From NCBI GenBank assembly GCA_964397655.1, contig CAYNKA010000020.1:1-56417 (forward strand): a stretch of DNA of 56,417 nucleotides. The letters are read 5' to 3'. The notes below the pieces were generated by a model. It saw only the letters and a list, made by a program, of their open reading frames with translations. It did not search any database and was not told where the DNA came from. Source of the stretch: CAYNKA01 sp964397655 (GTDB lineage Bacteria; Spirochaetota; Spirochaetia; DTKZ01). Positions 50,804 to 56,417 of the stretch are shown here, in pieces; position 1 is the first letter of the stretch, and each line of letters starts with the position of its first letter. The translations under genes were made by a program, and so were the position numbers.

Positions 50804-50912
50804 GGGGGTGTTTCGAAAACCGCAGCATTGAACCGGGCGATTATTTCAAATCCGTTTTCCGTCGGTAATTTTGAAATAGCCTTGGCTCAAGTCAGTGGTT
50901 ATGAAAGACCCC
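50804..50912 (-). repeat. Dispersed ~110-bp structured repeat, copy C (upstream of ssb)
   Basis: 109 bp bounded by GGGGT (50805-50809) and ACCCC (50908-50912). In copies A and B the same outer stem is GAGGC with GCCTC, so both sides have changed together. The minus strand has the core TCGCCCGGTTCAA, shared with copy A. An inner stem joins TTTCAAA and TTTGAAA near 50844-50875. It opens the 367-bp gap between ssb and the histidine kinase gene. Confidence 0.8.
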
Positions 50913-51003
50913 GAGACTACATACGAAAGGAAACCGCGGGGCGCTTCAATTTCCGGCCGTCCGCTCTCCGGAAAAGAGTCCGGGCGGATTCAATCGTTCA
51001 AGA

Positions 51004-51032
51004 TTGCGATCTCCGCCGACTCGGGATACAAT
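51004..51032 (+). promoter_or_regulatory. Promoter of the hybrid histidine kinase gene
   Basis: TTGCGA (51004-51009), a 17-bp spacer, and TACAAT (51027-51032). It gives a leader of about 105 nt, the longest in the window. Confidence 0.6.
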
Positions 51033-51039
51033 CAATCTA

Positions 51040-51114
51040 CCCGGCCCCTCGGGGCCGGGCAGGTCGGTTCTGCAAGGTTCTGATCGAATGCGGGAGTCAT
51101 GCCCCCGGGGCATG
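51040..51114 (+). promoter_or_regulatory. Two GC-rich hairpins in the kinase gene leader
   Basis: Hairpin 1 joins CCCGGCCCC (51040-51048) and GGGGCCGGG (51051-51059). Hairpin 2 joins CATGCC (51098-51103) and GGCATG (51109-51114). Neither is followed by a T-run, so they are not plain terminators. An AAGGAAG ribosome-binding site follows at about 51132. No known riboswitch consensus was recognised. The upstream part of this gap (50913-51003) shows nothing else beyond weak GC-rich pairing. Confidence 0.45.
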
Positions 51115-51143
51115 CGTTTCGAGTTCGAATCAAGGAAGATCTT

Positions 51144-54026
51144 ATGAAGAGGCGACTATCGGTTCTCCGCATCACGGCCGCCTTGTGCTGCCTGGTCCCG
51201 CTGTATTCATGCGCTCGGACGGAAGCTCCGAAGGCCTCCGGAGGCGTGCTCGATCTTTCCACCTGGAATTTCGAGGCCGGCGGCCCTGTTCCCCTCGTGG
51301 GAGAATGGGCCTTCACCTGGGATGCCTTCCTTGAGCCGGGAAAAGACGAAGGATCGGGAACGAGGTTCATGTGGGGACCGAAGGGATGGTTCACGAACAA
51401 CCAGGGGCCGAACGAGCCGTATGGGCGGTTCGGGCATGCTACGTACCGGCTCAGGGTTCTGCTGCCTCCGGGGACGGACAGAATCGGCCTCAGGATTCCC
51501 CAGCAGCATTCGGCCTTCAGGCTCTACGTGGACGGAGAACTGGTCGCCCGGAACGGTTCGGTCTCGTCCTCGCAGGAGGGGTATCGGGGGGCCTGGAAGC
51601 CCCTGACCGCCACCGCCAAAGTCGGGCGAAGGACGGCGGATATCACCCTTCACGTCGCGAACCGCTCCATGAACACGGGCGGATATTTTTATCCCATCCG
51701 GATTGGGAATTCCGAACAAATCCTTTCCATTTCACAAATAATGTTCGGTTACGAGGCCGCGGTCATGGGAGGACTCGTCGTCATCGGCATATATTTCCTC
51801 TTTTTCTTGTTCTTCAGACGGGACGATGCTTCATCCTTCGTCATAGCCTTGGTGAGCCTGCTCTACGCAGTGCGGATCTGCACGCACGGGGAGATGATCT
51901 TCTCGCATTTCATATCCGACGACGTAGAAGTCATCAATCTCATCCGGTACGTTTCGCTCTTTCTGCTCCCCCTGTCCATCATCGGATTCTTCCGTCGATT
52001 CTTCGCCGTCGACCGAGTCGTGTACAGCATCGTCGAACGGTCCTTGTTTTTTCTCACCGGATGGTTCCTTCTCATAATCTTCACCACGCCCGCCTCCGTG
52101 TACGTGGAGATTCTGGAATACTTTCCCTTCCTCATGATTCCCGCCGGAGTCTTTTCCGCGGTAGTCGCCGTGCAATCTGTGAAATCGGGACAGTCTTCGG
52201 CATGGACCCTCCTCTTCGGCCTCGTCATGGTCGTCGGGACGGGAATCTTCGATCTCGTGGTCGCTTCCCACAGATTGTGGGGGTACGGGCAGCTCAGCCC
52301 GCTCGGGTTCCTCGTCTTCGTCATGTGCATGGCATGGGGCCTCGGAAAAAGGTTCGCCGACTCGCTCCGCCGTCAGAGGGAACTGAGCGAGGAACTCAAC
52401 GGGCTGCTCGTGGAGCAGCGGCGATTCTCCGGTTCCCTCGAACTGCGGGTTCAGGAAAGGACTCGGGAACTCACGGAAACGAACAAGCGTCTGTCCCGCG
52501 CCGTCGAGGAGGCCAATCGGGCCAATCGAGCCAAGACCGATTTTCTCGCGATGATGAGCCATGAGATAAGGACTCCGATGAACGCGATCGTCGGCATGAG
52601 CGAAATCCTCGAGTCGACCGGCCTTTCCGAAGTTCAGAGGGATTACCTTTCCACCATGAGGTCCGCGACCGACAACCTTCTCGTGATCATCAACGACGTC
52701 CTCGATTTCGCTAAGCTGGAATTCGACAGGCTGGCGATCGAAGAAATCTCCATGTCCCTGCCCGCGCTGATGGAATCCTTCTCCGCAGCTTTCCTTCCGC
52801 TCGCGCAGAAAAAGGGACTGTACTTTCGCTGTACCGTCGCGGAATCGTGCCCGGATAGGATCATCGCCGATTCCAACAGGCTGAGGCAGGTCCTCGGAAA
52901 TCTCGTGAGCAATGCTCTGAAGTTCACCTCGAACGGCGGCGTGACCGTTTCCGTTTCCGCCTTTTTCGAGGACGGCGGGAAGCCGTTCCTTCTTTTCAGG
53001 ATCCAGGACACGGGGATAGGGGTGCCGAAGGACAAGCTGGAGGCGATTTTCGAGAGCTTCGAGCAGGCGGACAGATCGATTTCCCGGCGATACGGAGGCA
53101 CGGGGCTCGGGCTGTCGATCTCCCGCAGACTCGTCCACCTGTTCGGGGGAAGGATCTGGGCTGAAAGCGCCGAGAACGCGGGAAGCACGTTTTTCTTCAC
53201 CCTTCCGATGAAGGTCTCTCCGGCGGAATCCGTTTCCGTTGAGGCGTCCCCGGCATCCCGGGAAGCGACTCCCCCGACTCGGATCAAGGTCCTCATCGTC
53301 GAAGACAACCGCGTCAACATTCTCGTCGCAAGGGCTCTCATGAAGTCCCTCGGTTGGAACGTGCGTTCCGTGGACTCGGGAAGAGCCGCAATCGAAGCCC
53401 TCAAGCAGGAGGTGTTCGACGTCGTCTTCATGGATCTCGAGATGCCGGATATGGACGGGATAGAGACTACGAAACGGATCCGCGACGGCGGGGCGGGGGA
53501 TGAGAGGAAGAACGTCCCGATCATAGCGATGACCGCACACGCCCTGCCGCTGTATCGCGAGCAGGCGTTCGCCGGAGGCATGAATGCGTATCTCGTCAAG
53601 CCGGTGACGAAGGCGGCGATTCTTCAGGCAGCGTCCTGCGTTGTTCCCCACCGCGTCCGAGGAGATGCGGCGAACCTGAATATAGAGTCGGCGTTGAAGG
53701 CTTTCGACGGCAACCTCGAACTGCTCCGGGGGCTCTATCGGGTGTTCTCGGAGGACATCACGAAGGTGCTCGGTCGTTATCGTGAAGCCCTCGATGTAAA
53801 GGATTTCGATACGCTGTTCGGTCTTTTCCACGCGGTCAAAGGTTCGGCAAGGCTTCTCAACGAATCCGAAATAGAGGCTCTCACTGCGGAACTGGAATCC
53901 GCGGCGCTCGGAAAGGACGTCGAGTCGTGCGAACGGTATTTTCCGACCCTGGAGACGAGGCTGCTCTCGATCCGGGAGGAGATGGAACTCTTCTTCGCGT
54001 CGGACAGAGTGAAGGAACCCGACTGA
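51144..54026 (+). CDS. Hybrid sensor histidine kinase with 7TMR-DISM sensor, receiver and Hpt domains, 960 aa
   Basis: Signal region with lipobox-like LYSC (Cys23), then a jelly-roll extracellular domain (about 40-190), seven transmembrane helices (about 205-410), and a coiled coil. The kinase core follows, with His473 in S-H-E-I-R-T-P-M-N, the N box N-L-V-S-N-A-L-K, and the G boxes D-T-G-I-G-V and G-G-T-G-L-G-L-S. A receiver domain has Asp764 in F-M-D-L-E-M-P-D-M-D-G. A C-terminal Hpt domain has His896 in H-A-V-K-G-S. This allows an internal His-Asp-His relay with an unseen final response regulator. The DISM sensor type often responds to carbohydrates. AAGGA precedes the ATG at 51144. Confidence 0.95.
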   Translation: MKRRLSVLRITAALCCLVPLYSCARTEAPKASGGVLDLSTWNFEAGGPVPLVGEWAFTWDAFLEPGKDEGSGTRFMWGPKGWFTNNQGPNEPYGRFGHATYRLRVLLPPGTDRIGLRIPQQHSAFRLYVDGELVARNGSVSSSQEGYRGAWKPLTATAKVGRRTADITLHVANRSMNTGGYFYPIRIGNSEQILSISQIMFGYEAAVMGGLVVIGIYFLFFLFFRRDDASSFVIALVSLLYAVRICTHGEMIFSHFISDDVEVINLIRYVSLFLLPLSIIGFFRRFFAVDRVVYSIVERSLFFLTGWFLLIIFTTPASVYVEILEYFPFLMIPAGVFSAVVAVQSVKSGQSSAWTLLFGLVMVVGTGIFDLVVASHRLWGYGQLSPLGFLVFVMCMAWGLGKRFADSLRRQRELSEELNGLLVEQRRFSGSLELRVQERTRELTETNKRLSRAVEEANRANRAKTDFLAMMSHEIRTPMNAIVGMSEILESTGLSEVQRDYLSTMRSATDNLLVIINDVLDFAKLEFDRLAIEEISMSLPALMESFSAAFLPLAQKKGLYFRCTVAESCPDRIIADSNRLRQVLGNLVSNALKFTSNGGVTVSVSAFFEDGGKPFLLFRIQDTGIGVPKDKLEAIFESFEQADRSISRRYGGTGLGLSISRRLVHLFGGRIWAESAENAGSTFFFTLPMKVSPAESVSVEASPASREATPPTRIKVLIVEDNRVNILVARALMKSLGWNVRSVDSGRAAIEALKQEVFDVVFMDLEMPDMDGIETTKRIRDGGAGDERKNVPIIAMTAHALPLYREQAFAGGMNAYLVKPVTKAAILQAASCVVPHRVRGDAANLNIESALKAFDGNLELLRGLYRVFSEDITKVLGRYREALDVKDFDTLFGLFHAVKGSARLLNESEIEALTAELESAALGKDVESCERYFPTLETRLLSIREEMELFFASDRVKEPD

Positions 54027-54043
54027 TGCCCTCGTCCGCGTTG

Positions 54044-54083
54044 AGAAAAAAAGGGCCGGCCTCGAATCGTTTCGCCGCCGGCC
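54044..54083 (-). terminator. Rho-independent terminator of tkt
   Basis: GGCCGGC (54054-54060) pairs with GCCGGCC (54077-54083), followed on the minus strand by seven T residues. It also lies after the kinase gene on the plus strand, but without a plus-side T-run. Confidence 0.8.
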
Positions 54084-54105
54084 TCGATTAATCGTTCCGA
54101 ATCAA

Positions 54106-56082
54106 CTATTTAGAGAGAAGTTTCTCCAACGATTTCTGGTTTCTTCCCAGCGCCTCGGCAATCTTGTCCCCTGGACCGGACAAGCCGAAGTCGTCCACGG
54201 TGAAGAGGTCTTCCCTTGAGCTCGCGATGCCTTCCCAGCCGTAGGAGACGCCGAGTTCCGCCACTACGGTGCGCACCCCGGGCGGAAGGACCTTTTCCCT
54301 GAAGGCCTTGTCCTGGGCGAGGAAGCGTTCCCTGCTCAGCACGGAGACGACGCGGATCTTCTTCCCCGCGACGGCCGCCGCTGCCTTGACCGCGAGGCTC
54401 ACCTCCGACCCCGTCGCGACGACAACGATGTCGGGTTTTCCCTCGCAGTCCTTGGCCACGTAGGCTCCCTTAGCCGCGGTCTTCTTCCAGTCCGCGTCGG
54501 CCTTGGGGTACACCTCCAGGTTCTGCCGGGTAAGGACGATGGCCGTGGGGCCGTCGGTGCGCTTGAGCGCAAGCTGCCAGGCGAGGGCGGTTTCCTGGGC
54601 GTCGCCGGGCCTGAGCACCGTGACGTTCGGGATGCTCCGGAGCGAGGCGAGGTGCTCGACGGGTTCGTGGGTAGGGCCGTCCTCGCCCACGAAGATGGAG
54701 TCGTGCGTGAGCACGTAGATCACCGGGAGCTTCATGAGGGCGGCGAGCCGGATCGAGGGCTTCATGTAGTCGGAGAAGACGAAGAAGGTCGCGCAGAAGG
54801 GACGGAGGCCGCCGTAGAGGGCCATGCCGTTCACCGCCGCGGCCATGCCGTGCTCGCGGACGCCGAAGTGAAAGGTCCTGCCCTTCGGAGTCGCGACGCC
54901 GAAGTCGCCGTGCTCGGGCATGGCGGTATTGTTCGAGGGCGCGAGGTCGGCGGAACCTCCCACGAGGTTCGGGATCGCTTTCGCGACGGCTACGAGGGTC
55001 TTGCCGCTCGCCGATCGGGTCGCGATCTTCTCTCCTTCCTTGAACTCGGGAAGGGGGAGCGAGTCGTAGATCGCGGGGTCCTTCGCGAAGAAGAAGTCCC
55101 ATTCCTTCTTGAGCTCCGGATTCTCCGCGGCCCATTCCGCGAAGGTTTTTCCCCAGGCCTCGTATTCCCTTTTCGCGGCTTCCCTTTTCGCGGCGAAGTA
55201 TTTCACCGCGTCGGGATGAACGTAGAATTCGGCTTCTTCCGGGACGCCCATCGCTTTTTTCGCGAGCTTGATTTCCTCCGTCCCCAAGGGCGCCCCGTGG
55301 ACCTCGTGCGAGCCCTGCTTTTTCGGCGCGCCTTTACCTATGACCGATTTCAGAATGACGAGCGAGGGCTTGGCCTTCTCTGCTTTGGCCTTCTCGACGA
55401 GCTTCATGATTCCCTCGACGTCGTAAGCGTCGCCCGAAAGGACCTGCCAGCCGTAGGCCTCGAAGCGTTTGCCGACGTCTTCGGTGAATGCGATGCCCGT
55501 GGAGCCTTCGATCGTGATGCGGTTCGAGTCGTAGAAGACGACGAGCTTCCCGAGGCCGAGATGCCCGGCGAGGGACGCGGCTTCCGATGCGACGCCCTCC
55601 ATCATGCAGCCGTCGCCGGCGAGGGCGTAGGTGTAGTGGTCCACGATCGCGTGCTTCGCGGTGTTGAACCTGCCCGCGGTCATGGTCTCCGCGATCGCCA
55701 TGCCGACCGCGTTCGCGATTCCCTGGCCGAGCGGGCCGGTCGTTGTCTCTACGCCCTCGGTGTGGCCGTATTCGGGGTGTCCCGGCGTCTTGGAGCCGAG
55801 CTGGCGGAAGTTCTTGATATCGTCGAGCGTGACTCTATAACCGGCAAGATGGAGAAGGGAGTAGAGGAACATGGAGCCGTGGCCGGCCGAGAGGACGAAA
55901 CGGTCGCGGTTCGGCCATTTCGAGTCGCCGGGGTAGTGCCTGAGGATTTCACCGTACAAGAGGGCGCCGAGCTCCGCGCAGCCTAGGGGAAGCCCCGGAT
56001 GGCCGGAATTCGCCTTCTGGATGGCGTCCATCGACAAGGTCCTGACCGACAGGGCGGCCGCCTTGATACCGTTCAAGTCCAT
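54106..56082 (-). CDS. tkt: Transketolase, 658 aa
   Basis: Thiamine-dependent transfer of two-carbon units in the pentose phosphate pathway. Landmarks: G-H-P-G-L-P-L-G-C-A near residue 29 and G-H-T-E-G-V-E-T-T-T-G-P-L-G-Q-G near 107. The thiamine-binding motif is G-D-G-C-M-M-E-G-V-A-S-E-A near 155. The second domain has H-D-S-I-F-V-G-E-D-G-P-T-H-E-P near 465. Length is standard. The ATG is preceded by GGAGGAA. It has its own promoter (TTATCA-17-TATCAT) and terminator. Confidence 0.98.
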   Translation of the reverse strand: MDLNGIKAAALSVRTLSMDAIQKANSGHPGLPLGCAELGALLYGEILRHYPGDSKWPNRDRFVLSAGHGSMFLYSLLHLAGYRVTLDDIKNFRQLGSKTPGHPEYGHTEGVETTTGPLGQGIANAVGMAIAETMTAGRFNTAKHAIVDHYTYALAGDGCMMEGVASEAASLAGHLGLGKLVVFYDSNRITIEGSTGIAFTEDVGKRFEAYGWQVLSGDAYDVEGIMKLVEKAKAEKAKPSLVILKSVIGKGAPKKQGSHEVHGAPLGTEEIKLAKKAMGVPEEAEFYVHPDAVKYFAAKREAAKREYEAWGKTFAEWAAENPELKKEWDFFFAKDPAIYDSLPLPEFKEGEKIATRSASGKTLVAVAKAIPNLVGGSADLAPSNNTAMPEHGDFGVATPKGRTFHFGVREHGMAAAVNGMALYGGLRPFCATFFVFSDYMKPSIRLAALMKLPVIYVLTHDSIFVGEDGPTHEPVEHLASLRSIPNVTVLRPGDAQETALAWQLALKRTDGPTAIVLTRQNLEVYPKADADWKKTAAKGAYVAKDCEGKPDIVVVATGSEVSLAVKAAAAVAGKKIRVVSVLSRERFLAQDKAFREKVLPPGVRTVVAELGVSYGWEGIASSREDLFTVDDFGLSGPGDKIAEALGRNQKSLEKLLSK

Positions 56083-56114
56083 GATTGTTCCTCCGAATCG
56101 TTGGTTTCAGTCCG

Positions 56115-56143
56115 ATGATAGCCGATTCGGGAGGCTTTGATAA
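56115..56143 (-). promoter_or_regulatory. Promoter of tkt
   Basis: On the minus strand TTATCA (56143-56138), a 17-bp spacer, and TATCAT (56120-56115). The leader is about 25 nt with GGAGGAA. Confidence 0.55.
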
Positions 56144-56152
56144 AGGTCTTCG

Positions 56153-56306
56153 GGGACGGAGGGGGAGCGGTCTGGTTCGGGGGAGCGGCCTCGGGGACGG
56201 AGGTGCGGTCCGACGGACGGGGCGAGTCGAGGGACGGAGGCGGCGTGCAGGGACGGAGGAAAGGTGGTTGCGTTCCGCTGCATGGGGCCGTCGCGGGGGG
56301 ACGGAG
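56153..56306 (+). repeat. Five-copy GGGACGGAG repeat upstream of a Y1 transposase
   Basis: GGGACGGAG occurs at 56153, 56194, 56231, 56250 and 56298, all in the same direction within 154 bp and unevenly spaced (41, 37, 19 and 48 bp). The region is G-rich and non-coding. It is directly upstream of the transposase start, as REP-like repeats are for RAYT enzymes. Confidence 0.7.
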
Positions 56307-56364
56307 GATAGGAAAGATAAGTAAAATATGAAGCTCCCCTGGAAATCCTGACGTGCTTAAAATT

Positions 56365-56417
56365 ATGAGAAAACCGCGTATCCTTATCGAGGACGGCATG
56401 TACCATGTCGTCGCACG
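56365..56417 (+). CDS. Y1 (IS200/RAYT-like) transposase, N-terminal fragment cut by the window edge
   Basis: An ATG at 56365 opens a frame that runs off the right edge after 17 full codons. The visible peptide begins M-R-K-P-R-I and contains G-M-Y-H-V-V-A, which matches the start of Y1 HUH transposases and RAYT proteins (K/R-P-R-I ... G-x-x-Y-H-V). The catalytic HUH and Tyr motifs lie outside the window, so activity cannot be judged. TAAAAT lies at 56358-56363, directly before the ATG. No ribosome-binding site is seen. Confidence 0.7.
   Translation, partial: MRKPRILIEDGMYHVVA

Noticed and set aside
51123..51131. GTTCGAATC, like a tRNA T-loop
   Set aside because: The flanks do not pair as a T-arm, and there is no acceptor, D or anticodon stem around it. 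It is part of the kinase gene leader.
56153..56306. Repeats considered as a CRISPR array
   Set aside because: The repeat is only 9-10 bp, spacing is irregular (19-48 bp), and no cas gene is near.

Overview
The window is about 56 kb of GC-rich, densely coded bacterial chromosome. It most likely comes from a free-living or host-associated spirochaete (Spirochaetales, Treponema/Spirochaeta-like). This placement is inferred from the overall look of the genes: a 6-phosphofructokinase of the long TP0108-like type, spirochaete-style SPOR, LysM and coiled-coil envelope proteins, many lipoproteins with short lipoboxes, and outer-membrane barrel proteins of no familiar family. No rRNA, tRNA, CRISPR array or prophage was found. 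The only mobile-element signal is the first 53 bp of a Y1 (IS200/RAYT-like) transposase at the right edge, preceded by five copies of a short repeat.

Layout. 1-3.0 kb: tail of a FecR-domain protein, a lipoprotein, and a convergent outer-membrane barrel protein. 3.1-7.8 kb: a DUF554 membrane protein, then glgP and hom on the minus strand. 8.0-11.1 kb: an envelope operon of LpoB-like lipoprotein, COG3014-like lipoprotein and LPP20-like protein. 11.2-17.9 kb: rhomboid protease, the prfA-prmC-rel translation/stringent-response operon, tpx, trmL and proC. 18-22 kb: 6-phosphofructokinase, an alpha/beta hydrolase and pgi. 22.1-25.1 kb: a sialic-acid-like catabolic locus (NanA-type aldolase, GntR/FCD regulator, MFS transporter). 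25.2-31.2 kb: a dCache chemoreceptor, era, then clpP, purC and a lipoprotein nuclease. 31.3-35.8 kb: SDR, FemAB-like acyltransferase, a 73-residue protein, GcvR-like ACT protein, Mn-type sodA and a NagD-like phosphatase. 36-40.2 kb: SPOR protein, coaE and polA. 40.2-46.6 kb: a class III cyclase and a four-gene operon alternating barrel proteins with lipoproteins. 46.7-50.8 kb: a coiled-coil/TPR membrane protein, a membrane protein fusing an Hsp70-like substrate-binding domain to a LysM domain, and ssb. 51.1-56.1 kb: a large hybrid histidine kinase and tkt.

Three things stand out. First, nine genes have a -10 box only 6-12 nt before the start codon and no Shine-Dalgarno; six of these also have a recognisable -35 box at 17-18 bp. 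This suggests that leaderless mRNAs are common here. Second, a roughly 110-bp intergenic repeat occurs three times (28309-28420, 36671-36778, 50804-50912). Each copy has the same orientation, lies 12-36 nt upstream of a gene start (era, SPOR, ssb), and has terminal inverted repeats whose base pairs change together. Third, the LysM protein carries a cytoplasmic domain that looks like the DnaK beta-sandwich and shares an operon with an 846-residue membrane coiled-coil/TPR protein, pointing to an undescribed envelope complex.

Central metabolism (glgP, pgi, pfk, tkt) indicates glycolytic and pentose-phosphate sugar use with glycogen turnover. tpx and sodA indicate exposure to oxygen. The chemoreceptor, cyclase and hybrid kinase indicate active environmental sensing.
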